This document shows positions 31,924 to 39,086 of a stretch of 39,086 bases of DNA, in pieces (the first letter of the stretch is position 1; each line of letters starts with the position of its first letter). The position numbers and the translations under genes are program-made. The notes beneath the pieces were generated by a model. That model was not told the origin of the DNA and made no database searches. It worked only from the letters and a program-made list of their open reading frames with translations. This DNA comes from Paludibacter sp. (lineage in GTDB: Bacteria > Bacteroidota > Bacteroidia > Bacteroidales > Paludibacteraceae), in NCBI GenBank assembly GCA_010365115.1, contig JAAFGX010000034.1, forward strand, positions 1 to 39,086, given 5' to 3'.

Positions 31924-32733
31924 ATGAAAAAAGTTACTAAAGTATTGTATATCTCGCAAGAGATATTTCCTTATTTACCGGAATCAGAGTTGGCGAACAT
32001 GGGTAGATTCCTTCCACAGGCAGTGCAAGATCGCGGACGTGAAACACGGACATTTATGCCAAAATTCGGAGCTGTAAACGAACGCAGAAATCAACTTCAC
32101 GAAGTGATTCGTTTATCAGGAATGAATTTAATCATTGACGATACCGATCACCCTTTAATTATCAAGGTGGCATCAATTCAATCGGCTCGCATGCAGGTGT
32201 ATTTTATTGATAACGATGATTATTTTCATCGTAAAAATACAATTGCCGATGAGAATGGCGAAGAATACGAAGATAATGATGAACGAACTATCTTTTTTGT
32301 AAGAGGTGTGATGGAAACAGTGAAAAAATTGCGCTGGACTCCCGATGTTATTCATTGCCAGGGTTGGATGACCGCTTTAGCCCCTTTGTACATTAAAAAA
32401 GCCTTTAACGATGATCCCTTTTTTAAACATTCAAAAGTGGTTTATTCCATATTTAACGATGATTTTAAAAAGCCGTTCAGAAGTTTATTTGCCGAAAGAT
32501 TGTTACTCGAAGGAATTGAAAATAAACATGTTGTTCAGGTAAAAGATAAAGTGATCGATTTTGTGGCATTATCTAAGCTAGCTATCGATCATTCTGATGC
32601 AGTCATTCAATCAAGTCCTAACGTTAACGAGGATGTTCTGAAATACATTGAGTCTAATGGCGTAAAATTCTTACCATATCAGAATGAAAATGATTATGCA
32701 GACGCATACGTACAATTTTACGACAGCCTTTAA
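31924..32733 (+). CDS. Short glycogen/starch synthase-like protein (GT5 N-terminal domain only)
   Basis: A 269-residue protein resembling the N-terminal Rossmann domain of GT5 glycogen synthases: KVLYISQEIFPYLPESELANMG, then FMPKFG, then WTPDVIHCQGWMTALAPLYI. The C-terminal GT-B domain is missing; full-length enzymes have about 480 residues. The N-terminal KxGGL motif that binds ADP-glucose is replaced by ESELANMG. Canonical glycogen synthase activity is therefore doubtful. Bacteroidota commonly keep this short gene beside panC and a DUF4270 gene, as here. Its role is unknown to me; a binding or regulatory function is possible. Confidence 0.8.
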   Translation: MKKVTKVLYISQEIFPYLPESELANMGRFLPQAVQDRGRETRTFMPKFGAVNERRNQLHEVIRLSGMNLIIDDTDHPLIIKVASIQSARMQVYFIDNDDYFHRKNTIADENGEEYEDNDERTIFFVRGVMETVKKLRWTPDVIHCQGWMTALAPLYIKKAFNDDPFFKHSKVVYSIFNDDFKKPFRSLFAERLLLEGIENKHVVQVKDKVIDFVALSKLAIDHSDAVIQSSPNVNEDVLKYIESNGVKFLPYQNENDYADAYVQFYDSL

Positions 32734-32791
32734 AAGTTATTATCAAATTTCAGTTCTCAAAACACATTAGTCATTCTTTTTCATTTTTTAC

Positions 32792-34111
32792 ATGAAATCA
32801 CCATCATTTATTCTACTCATACTTGTAGCATTATTCTCTTTTTCTTGTGTTGATGACATAACTACCATAGGAACAGGAATTCAACCGAAGTCAGATGAAA
32901 TAAAAATAGGAACTGATGCATTTTATGTTACGACTGAAAATGTATTTGTTGATTATATATATTCAAGACAGGATTCATTATTGTTGGGTACTTTTTACAA
33001 TGAAAAATACGGTTCTACACAAGCCGATATTTTTGCACAGGTAAATTGTCCTGTGGGTTTTAAATATCCTCCCAGATACGTTGCCGATTCTGCAGTGGTA
33101 ACATTGTTTTATCGATCGTGGTTTGGAGATAGTTATTCTCCTTTGGATGTGAGTATTTATGAGATGACTGAAAAAACATTTGATTACAGTACGCCCTATC
33201 CTTCTAATCTTGACCCCAATGATTATACCGATAAATCCATAAAATTAGGACAAAAAATATTTACTGCAAAAGATGCAACCGGAACCCGAGTAAGTGCCAA
33301 TTCAATTGATTTTAAATTGTCTAATGATTTTGTGCAGCGGTTTGCGGTAGATAGCAACTATCAAAGCGAAAGTAAGTTTGCCAATTTTTTCAAAGGTATG
33401 TACATAACTGCCAATTTTGGAGCATCAACTATTTTGAATATAGCGCGTGTTAATTTAGACTATTATTATCACTATACTGTTTTGAAAAATGGAAAAGATA
33501 CTATCATCAATAGTGTATTGCAATTTCCAGCCAATACAGAAGTTCGTCAGGTAAACCGCTTTGTGCATTCTGATAGAAACACTATGGTAAAACAACTCGA
33601 TAGTGTAAATTACATTGCTTCTCCGGCAAATATTCAAACACGCGTCAAACTGCCTTTGAAAAGGATGAAGGAGCGCATAGATAATGTATTGTTAGGAAAA
33701 AACAGGATGTTTAACAGTGCTTTGTTGAATGTTGAAGTTGTTGATGTCGATCTGGCAACACTAGCAATGCCAATAGTGCAGTACGTGATGTTGATTAAAG
33801 AAACGGAAGTAGATGATTTCTTCAAGAAAAACAAACTTCCAACTGAAAGTAATGCAGTTATCGGAAAATTTTCCAATTCGAAAAATATCTATACTTTAGA
33901 CATTGCTAAAATAGTTTCAACTGAACTCAAAAACAATACAAACCCAGAAGAATATCTTAATATGATGCTAGTGCCTGTCCGGGTAAAACAAGATGCAAAG
34001 GGGAATGTTATAGAAGTTAAACCTCAATTTTTGATGAGTGCAGTTACCGTTCGAAGTGGAAAAAATACCTATTCGCCAATGAGAATAAACATGTTTTTCA
34101 GTGGATTTTAA
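32792..34111 (+). CDS. DUF4270 family lipoprotein
   Basis: A 439-residue envelope protein. The signal peptide has a lipobox (LFSFSC, C19). The mature part begins VDDITTIGTGIQPKSDEI and shows the DUF4270 pattern of beta-rich segments (SRQDSLLLGTFYNEKYGSTQADIFAQV near 55-82, SAVVTLFYRSWFGD, KDTIINSVLQFPAN). The family is of unknown function and restricted mainly to Bacteroidota. It lies 58 bp downstream of the GT5-like gene on the same strand, a frequent pairing. Location is predicted as outer membrane or surface. Confidence 0.85.
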   Translation: MKSPSFILLILVALFSFSCVDDITTIGTGIQPKSDEIKIGTDAFYVTTENVFVDYIYSRQDSLLLGTFYNEKYGSTQADIFAQVNCPVGFKYPPRYVADSAVVTLFYRSWFGDSYSPLDVSIYEMTEKTFDYSTPYPSNLDPNDYTDKSIKLGQKIFTAKDATGTRVSANSIDFKLSNDFVQRFAVDSNYQSESKFANFFKGMYITANFGASTILNIARVNLDYYYHYTVLKNGKDTIINSVLQFPANTEVRQVNRFVHSDRNTMVKQLDSVNYIASPANIQTRVKLPLKRMKERIDNVLLGKNRMFNSALLNVEVVDVDLATLAMPIVQYVMLIKETEVDDFFKKNKLPTESNAVIGKFSNSKNIYTLDIAKIVSTELKNNTNPEEYLNMMLVPVRVKQDAKGNVIEVKPQFLMSAVTVRSGKNTYSPMRINMFFSGF

Positions 34112-34271
34112 AATCTCAGAGTAACTTGCAAAAAAAATCGGTTTATAATTAACAATAAATCAAAAACTACTTTGAACAATTATTAGATATCAGAAATGAT
34201 CATTTATTAATTGTTCATTTGTTTAGATGCATACACCATTATTAAATATTCAAATTTAAACAATACATATC

Positions 34272-35246
34272 ATGCTTTATCCTTTAAAATTCAGCCCCAT
34301 CCTCAAAGATAAAATCTGGGGAGGTACAAAACTCAAATCATTATTCAACAAAGCAGCCGAAACCGATAAATTGGGTGAAAGCTGGGAACTTTCTGGTTAC
34401 GAAGGCGACGAGTCGGTGGTTACAAATGGTTTCTTGGCCGGAAACAACCTGACTGAACTGATAGAAATATACATGGGCGAACTTTTAGGCGATAAGATAT
34501 TCGACGAATACGGTTTGTCTTTCCCATTGCTTTTTAAACTGATTGATGCCAACGAAAATCTCTCTATTCAGGTTCATCCCGGCGATGAAGTAGCAGCAGT
34601 AAGGCACGATTCGTACGGAAAAACAGAAATGTGGTATGTGGTTGATGCCGAAGCAGGCGCGGAGCTGATTGTTGGTTTTAGCAAAGATTGCGATAAAGAT
34701 GAATATCTTATTGCGTTGGAAAATGACAAAGTTGAAGATTTGCTTCAAAAAGTTAAGATACAAAAAGGCGATGTGTTCTTTATTCCAGCCGGATTAGTAC
34801 ACGCCATTGGAAAAGGAGTGGTGGTAGCAGAAATCCAGCAAAGCAGCGATATTACATATCGGATTTATGATTACAAACGTACCGATGACAATGGAAATGA
34901 GCGGGAACTTCATACAGAACAAGCGTTGGATGTTATAAATTTCAATGCTTCAGTTCAGCCCAAAACGGTTTATAATGCCAGTGTGAATGAAGTAACTCCG
35001 TTGGTAAGTTGTGAGTATTTCACTACAAATATCATTCGCTTTAATGAACCATTGGCACGTAATTATGTAGCAATGGATTCGTTTGTATCTTATATGTGTA
35101 TCGAAGGAGATTTTGTAATAGATTGTGACGGTGAAAAGGTTGTTGTGAATAAAGGCGATACCATTCTAATCCCTGCCAGCATCGACGAATTGAATTTGAT
35201 TCCGCACAGCGAAGTTACTTTGTTGGAAGTGTATGTTAACTCATAA
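34272..35246 (+). CDS. manA: Mannose-6-phosphate isomerase (type I)
   Basis: A 324-residue cupin metalloenzyme that interconverts mannose-6-phosphate and fructose-6-phosphate. It starts YPLKFSPILKDKIWGGTKL. The zinc ligands are in LSIQVHPGDE (Gln, His), KTEMWYVVDA (Glu) and FIPAGLVHAIGKG (His). QQSSDITYRIYDYKR holds the catalytic region. The length fits the short Bacteroidota/Firmicutes form. It stands 160 bp after the DUF4270 gene and converges with a GNAT gene 24 bp away, with no obvious terminator in the gap. Confidence 0.93.
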   Translation: MLYPLKFSPILKDKIWGGTKLKSLFNKAAETDKLGESWELSGYEGDESVVTNGFLAGNNLTELIEIYMGELLGDKIFDEYGLSFPLLFKLIDANENLSIQVHPGDEVAAVRHDSYGKTEMWYVVDAEAGAELIVGFSKDCDKDEYLIALENDKVEDLLQKVKIQKGDVFFIPAGLVHAIGKGVVVAEIQQSSDITYRIYDYKRTDDNGNERELHTEQALDVINFNASVQPKTVYNASVNEVTPLVSCEYFTTNIIRFNEPLARNYVAMDSFVSYMCIEGDFVIDCDGEKVVVNKGDTILIPASIDELNLIPHSEVTLLEVYVNS

Positions 35247-35270
35247 TAAGTCATTGTTATTCGCTATACT

Positions 35271-35807
35271 TTAAGATTCAAAATGATATACATCATTATA
35301 TAATGTATTTTTGATGAGCTCAAAATGCGTATTGGCAAAATGATAATTGGAACTCATTAATATCATAGGCAATAAAAAAGCTGTCCCCTCGTAAGGCGGC
35401 TGGGCGTAATAATGTGATATTACTTTGAAACCAAGATCCTCGTAAAACCGGATGCGATTAATGGCTTCCGAATTGCTTGGCATTTCTACCTCAATTACAA
35501 TGGGAAGTGAAACCTGACTTTTGAAAATTTCCATAGCATTAGTGCCTATCTTCTGATTTCTGAAAACAGGAGATATGGCTAAATGTTCAACATAGAAAAA
35601 TCGATCGAAAGTCCAATAATTGAAAAGCCCCACAAATTGATCGTTTTGAATCAATGCATGTGCGCAAAATCTTTTTTCGAATTTCAATTCTAGGTCCAGA
35701 CCTCCCCAGCTTCTCCGTTCGGAGGCAGGAAAGGAGTTACTGTACAATTTGTAAAATTCACCGAAAAACGGATCGTCCACACTCGTTATCTTGTAAAAGT
35801 TTATCAT
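35271..35807 (-). CDS. GNAT family N-acetyltransferase
   Basis: A 178-residue protein with the GNAT fold. The acetyl-CoA motif A is in VEHLAISPVFRNQKIGTNAMEIF (about 90-112), where the usual Q/RxxGxG/A is NQKIGT. EVEMPSNSEAINRIRFYEDLGFKVISHYY is the motif B region with the conserved Tyr. The acceptor is unknown. It is read alone on the minus strand, converging on manA. Confidence 0.85.
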   Translation of the reverse strand: MINFYKITSVDDPFFGEFYKLYSNSFPASERRSWGGLDLELKFEKRFCAHALIQNDQFVGLFNYWTFDRFFYVEHLAISPVFRNQKIGTNAMEIFKSQVSLPIVIEVEMPSNSEAINRIRFYEDLGFKVISHYYAQPPYEGTAFLLPMILMSSNYHFANTHFELIKNTLYNDVYHFES

Positions 35808-35918
35808 ATTCTCATATTTATCTGGATGAATAGAAATATTTTTAATAATCCCCTCATTGTGTTAACAACAAAGATACATAAATGTTCGGATTAAGAGACA
35901 GTTTAGTCAGTGATATTC

Positions 35919-35949
35919 TTTGATAAACGGTAAAAAAAGTGTACTTTTG
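35919..35949 (+). promoter_or_regulatory. Strong promoter of the NifU-like/GGGtGRT pair
   Basis: TTTG (35919-35922), 19 nt, TACTTTTG (35942-35949), the ideal Bacteroidota layout. It is followed by CGGTCGAATTC. The gene starts 61 nt downstream. TTTGCGGTCGAA is shared with the region at 37945-37956. Confidence 0.8.
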
Positions 35950-36009
35950 CGGTCGAATTCAAACAGCATAATTTCAAAATAAATATTATATTAATTAAAC
36001 AAGAAAAGT

Positions 36010-36702
36010 ATGATTTATTCGCACGAAGTAGAACACATGTGTGTTGTAAAAAAAGGCCCTAACCACGGTCCTGCGCCCATTCCTGAAGAAGGCAAATGGG
36101 TAAAATCGAAAGAAATAAAAGACATTTCAGGTTTGACTCACGGTGTGGGTTGGTGTGCACCTCAACAAGGTGCCTGCAAACTGACTTTGAACGTTAAAGA
36201 AGGTATTATTGAAGAAGCGTTGGTTGAAACCATCGGATGCTCTGGTATGACTCACTCTGCTGCTATGGCTGCCGAAATTCTTACCGGAAAAACAATCCTT
36301 GAAGCGTTGAACACTGACTTGGTTTGTGATGCCATCAACGTAGCAATGCGTGAATTGTTTCTTCAAATTGTTTACGGTCGTACCCAATCGGCATTCTCTG
36401 AAGGTGGACTTCCTATCGGAGCCGGCTTGGAAGATTTAGGTAAAGGCTTGCGCTCGCAGGTTGGAACTATGTTCAGCACCAATTCAAAAGGTGTTCGTTA
36501 TCTGGAAATGGCTGAAGGTTATATCAACCGCATGGCGTTGGACGAAGACGGTGAAGCTTGCGGATACGAATTCGTACGTTTCGGACCGATGATGGACTTG
36601 ATCAAAAAAGGCGTGGATGCTAACGAAGCATTGAAAAAATCGACCAGCAAATACGGTCGCTTTGATAACGCAGCGAAATATATCGATCCAAGACAAGAGT
36701 AG
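36010..36702 (+). CDS. NifU/IscU-like Fe-S cluster assembly scaffold
   Basis: A 230-residue protein with a U-type scaffold core. The three scaffold cysteines align as C56 (QQGACKL), C77 (TIGCSGMTHSA) and C106 (DLVCDAIN), matching PACGD, FGCGS and the third Cys of IscU. The Asp after the first Cys is replaced by Lys (K57), and C49 adds a further thiol. The N-terminal extension has C11 and the sequence PNHGPAPIPEEGKW. The C-terminal part (about 150-230) is not part of IscU. It probably holds a cluster or metal for a dedicated partner. The next gene encodes a GGGtGRT protein. The stop codon lies in a heptamer array. Confidence 0.85.
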   Translation: MIYSHEVEHMCVVKKGPNHGPAPIPEEGKWVKSKEIKDISGLTHGVGWCAPQQGACKLTLNVKEGIIEEALVETIGCSGMTHSAAMAAEILTGKTILEALNTDLVCDAINVAMRELFLQIVYGRTQSAFSEGGLPIGAGLEDLGKGLRSQVGTMFSTNSKGVRYLEMAEGYINRMALDEDGEACGYEFVRFGPMMDLIKKGVDANEALKKSTSKYGRFDNAAKYIDPRQE

Positions 36703-36734
36703 TTAATAGTTTGTAGTCGTTAGTTTATAGTTTA
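36700..36734. repeat. Five-unit heptamer array starting in the NifU-like stop codon
   Basis: TAGTTAA, TAGTTTG, TAGTCGT, TAGTTTA, TAGTTTA run without gaps. The first TAG is the stop codon at 36700-36702. The unit resembles TAGYGTT, the other-strand form of the 3424-3591 array. Confidence 0.7.
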
Positions 36735-36810
36735 TAAACTCTTGTCTAATTGAACTATTCGCAATTAATTATCAAATCTTCAAATTTACTTATCTTCAAA
36801 TTTTAAAAAT

Positions 36811-37806
36811 ATGCCATTATTTGAAAGTTACGACCGTCGTATCGACAAAGTCAATGCGGCTCTTAATACATACGGTATCAAAGATATCGACGAAGCCAAA
36901 GCTATATGTGCGGCTAAAAATATTGATCCTTATGCAATATGTGAATCAATCCAAAATATCGCATTCGAAAACGCAAAATGGGCTTACGTTGTAGGTGCAG
37001 CTATTGCTATCAAAAAAGGTTGTACTACTGCTGCTGATGCTGCCGAAGCTATCGGTATCGGATTGCAGTGTTTCTGTATCCCTGGTTCTGTTGCCGAAGA
37101 CCGCAAAGTGGGTCTTGGTCATGGAAACCTGGCTGCTATGTTGCTTCGCAACGAAACCAAATGTTTCGCTTTCCTTGCCGGACACGAATCGTTTGCTGCT
37201 GCCGAAGGTGCCATTGGTATCGCTTTGTCGGCTAATAAAGTTCGCAACGAACCATTACGAGTTATCCTGAACGGTCTTGGAAAAGATGCAGCCATGATCA
37301 TTTCACGTATCAACGGTTTTACTTATGTTCAGACTGAATTTGATTATGCAACTGGCGACCTTGCTGTAGTTCGTACCAAAGCTTATTCTGACGGACCACG
37401 TGCAGCTGTAAAATGTTACGGTGCCGACGACGTTCGCGAAGGTGTGGCTATTATGCGTGCCGAAGGTGTTGACGTATCGATTACTGGTAACTCAACTAAC
37501 CCAACTCGTTTTCAACACCCTGTAGCCGGTACATACAAAAAAGAATGTATCGAACAAGGTAAAAAATACTTCTCTGTAGCTTCTGGTGGTGGTACCGGAC
37601 GTACGCTTCACCCTGATAATATGGGTGCAGGTCCTGCTTCTTATGGTATGACTGATACTATGGGACGTATGCACGGTGATGCTCAATTTGCAGGTTCTTC
37701 TTCAGTTCCAGCTCACGTGGAAATGATGGGATTCATTGGAATGGGTAATAACCCAATGGTTGGAGCAACCGTACAGGTGGCTGTAGCTATTCAAATGGCT
37801 AAATAA
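36811..37806 (+). CDS. GGGtGRT protein
   Basis: A 331-residue protein of the family named for the motif found here as GGGTGRT (residues 259-265) in SVASGGGTGRTLHPDNMGAG. Function is unknown. It contains eight cysteines, including a CxC at 87-89 (LQCFCIPGS) and others at 33, 44, 71, 118, 202 and 246, with Gly/Ala-rich segments suggesting a cofactor- or phosphate-binding fold. There is no signal peptide or membrane segment. It lies 108 bp downstream of the NifU-like gene and probably shares its promoter, so an Fe-S-linked role is likely but unproven. A strong terminator follows at 37851. Confidence 0.88.
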   Translation: MPLFESYDRRIDKVNAALNTYGIKDIDEAKAICAAKNIDPYAICESIQNIAFENAKWAYVVGAAIAIKKGCTTAADAAEAIGIGLQCFCIPGSVAEDRKVGLGHGNLAAMLLRNETKCFAFLAGHESFAAAEGAIGIALSANKVRNEPLRVILNGLGKDAAMIISRINGFTYVQTEFDYATGDLAVVRTKAYSDGPRAAVKCYGADDVREGVAIMRAEGVDVSITGNSTNPTRFQHPVAGTYKKECIEQGKKYFSVASGGGTGRTLHPDNMGAGPASYGMTDTMGRMHGDAQFAGSSSVPAHVEMMGFIGMGNNPMVGATVQVAVAIQMAK

Positions 37807-37814
37807 GATTTTTA

Positions 37815-37842
37815 GAATCAAGAGCCAAGAGCCAAGAATCAA
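37815..37842. repeat. Four-unit heptamer array (GAATCAA/GAGCCAA)
   Basis: GAATCAA, GAGCCAA, GAGCCAA and GAATCAA, 8 bp past the GGGtGRT stop and 8 bp before the terminator stem. The word GARYCAA also covers the GAACCAA array at 26702-26750. Confidence 0.8.
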
Positions 37843-37850
37843 GATAATTG

Positions 37851-37895
37851 AAATTCCCCGATAGGCTGATGCGTATCGGGGAATTTAATTTTTAT
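37851..37895 (+). terminator. Terminator of the NifU-like/GGGtGRT unit
   Basis: AAATTCCCCGATA (37851-37863) pairs perfectly with TATCGGGGAATTT (37874-37886) around a 10-nt loop, followed by AATTTTTATTT. Confidence 0.92.
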
Positions 37896-37940
37896 TTATC
37901 TTCATTCTGTTTATTAGGTTAATTGTTTGAAAAGAATGTT

Positions 37941-37948
37941 TATATTTG
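37941..37948 (+). promoter_or_regulatory. Possible -7 element for the lipoprotein gene
   Basis: TATATTTG fits TAnnTTTG and is followed by CGGTCGAA as at 35946-35957. No clean TTTG is found 19-21 nt upstream. The gene starts 164 nt downstream, leaving a long leader. Confidence 0.45.
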
Positions 37949-38111
37949 CGGTCGAAAAAAATGACTAGGAGTTGTGCGTGTCATACTTTTTTTAATCCAG
38001 ATTTTATCTCATTGAGAACATAATGATTTCAGAATACTGGATGGTTAATTCTGCAAATAATTCCTGCCAATTTATTGGCAATAAATACAATAATATTGCA
38101 ATTGATATCAG

Positions 38112-38948
38112 ATGAAGAAAACAGCATTTTTAGTTACACTAGTGGTTTTGTTTTTAAGTTCTTGTTCTCCAAAAATTACTACATCCATTACCAAAAACTA
38201 CCCTTTGGCAGATAGTACACAGGAAGTAAATATCATTGAAATAAATGAAGAAGTTCCTTCAAATTCAGAGTTGCTGGGCGAAGTGAGAGTGACCGATAGC
38301 GGATTTTCTACTCGTTGCGATTACGAATCGGTGCTTAATGCAGCCAAACTCGAAGCCCGTAAGGCGGGTGGCAATACCATTCGTATCCTGACTCATCAAT
38401 TGCCAGGAATGTCAAGTTCGTGCCATCAAATAGTTGCAAATATTTATAAAATAACGCCTACTGATCCTTCCATTACTCCGATGACGGAATGGATGAATGA
38501 TAGTGTAGCGCCAGTAGCTCAGATTGCAATAATTGATACTATTCAACTGATGAAACTTAACGGGGTGACCAAATACATGTACAAAGGAGAAAATTTGACC
38601 ATGGATAGGCTGAGCTTTATTGTTCAAAAGAATGCTAAATCTCTTGAGTATTTAAACAAAGCCAAAAGCACATCCGGACTTCTTAATGTAATGGGTTTTG
38701 TAGGCGGTGCTTTAATCGGATATCCACTGGGCACATTATTAGGAGGTGGAAATCCCAACTGGACATTGGCTGCTGTTGGTTGTGGTGTTTTAGTTGTTGC
38801 CATTCCCATTGCAAGTACAGCCAACAATAATGTGAAAAAGTCCATAGATACCTTTAATCGTTTGACTCCTATTGCCCAAAACGATCTGTATTATGATATT
38901 CGGTTTGGTATAATTCAAAGCGGTTTAGGTTTCTCAATAAAGTTTTGA
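38112..38948 (+). CDS. Lipoprotein with RcsF-like N-terminal domain and C-terminal hydrophobic segments
   Basis: A 278-residue envelope lipoprotein (lipobox LFLSSC, C18). Residues about 40-120 resemble small RcsF/YbjQ-like domains: LLGEVRVTDSGFSTRCDYESV, then AAKLEARKAGGNTIRILTH, then SCHQIVANIYKI. Two cysteines there (about 74 and 103) could form a disulfide. The C-terminal part has two Gly-rich hydrophobic stretches (about 195-215 and 220-240) that may be membrane-associated. The RcsF resemblance is by pattern only. Function is unknown. It is transcribed alone after the GGGtGRT unit. No feature is seen from 38949 to the window end. Confidence 0.65.
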   Translation: MKKTAFLVTLVVLFLSSCSPKITTSITKNYPLADSTQEVNIIEINEEVPSNSELLGEVRVTDSGFSTRCDYESVLNAAKLEARKAGGNTIRILTHQLPGMSSSCHQIVANIYKITPTDPSITPMTEWMNDSVAPVAQIAIIDTIQLMKLNGVTKYMYKGENLTMDRLSFIVQKNAKSLEYLNKAKSTSGLLNVMGFVGGALIGYPLGTLLGGGNPNWTLAAVGCGVLVVAIPIASTANNNVKKSIDTFNRLTPIAQNDLYYDIRFGIIQSGLGFSIKF

Positions 38949-39086
38949 GAAAGCCGGAACCAAAAAAACTTCGCAATGAATTAGCAAAATCTATTAATGA
39001 GTGTACTGTATAAAGTCTCATTCTTTTAAAATTAAGCATTTGGATTTAACATGAATATAAATCTGTAGTGCTCAATAATTGAAATT

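Overview
The window looks like a chromosomal segment of a Bacteroidota bacterium, most likely of the order Bacteroidales. The sequence itself gives AT-rich, gene-poor spacers, promoters of the TTTG-N19-TAnnTTTG type (clearest before tRNA-Leu, rplM and the NifU-like gene), few Shine-Dalgarno sequences, and several families typical of that phylum (DUF4270, DUF3467, OstA-like protein, short GT5-like 'glycogen synthase', GGGtGRT protein). A Paludibacter-like or related genus is a guess only.

Layout. 1-2100: minus-strand DsbA/FrnE-like oxidoreductase and exported NIPSNAP protein. 2100-3930: the only accessory-looking stretch, with decayed ORF ends, a small HTH-like ORF, structured palindromes, 11-bp iteron-like repeats and a perfect 24-unit heptamer array, ending at tRNA-Leu(TAG). 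4159-8828: DUF3467 protein, exported 1-Cys peroxiredoxin, uracil permease, lipoprotein metallophosphatase and an AAG-type DNA glycosylase. 9077-11998: translation cluster rplM-rpsI-rpsB-tsf. 12107-15573: remnant of an outer-membrane protein, OstA-like protein and SurA-like PPIase (envelope biogenesis). 16237-21735: dnaE, trxA and a fructose-6-phosphate aldolase/transaldolase-like gene. 21799-26500: aminotransferase, phenylacetate-CoA ligase, tandem-ACT protein and classical transaldolase. 27003-31498: lptF/lptG-type permease, tgt, a solitary hisH, panD and panC. 31924-35246: divergent GT5-like gene, DUF4270 lipoprotein and manA. 35271-35807: a GNAT gene. 36010-37806: a NifU-like scaffold gene followed by a GGGtGRT gene. 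38112-38948: a lipoprotein.

How genes work together. The OstA-like, SurA-like and LptF/G-type genes all point to outer-membrane and LPS assembly. The paaK-ACT-aminotransferase run suggests fermentative or reversible use of aromatic amino acids through arylacetyl-CoA. panC and panD supply beta-alanine and pantothenate. The NifU-like/GGGtGRT pair is the best candidate for a poorly described biochemical system: a U-type Fe-S scaffold with an altered metal site beside a cysteine-rich protein of unknown function under one strong promoter.

The most unusual feature is non-coding. Spacers are filled with short tandem arrays of period 7, 8, 9 or 11 and with dispersed palindromes. Five minus-strand genes (aminotransferase, lptF/G-like, tgt, hisH, panD) have such an array ending only 6-15 nt before the start codon. 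Other copies contain or supply gene ends: the NifU-like stop codon lies in a heptamer array, the tgt stop lies in an inverted array, and the last residues of the ACT protein are encoded by a dispersed CCCCTAA repeat.
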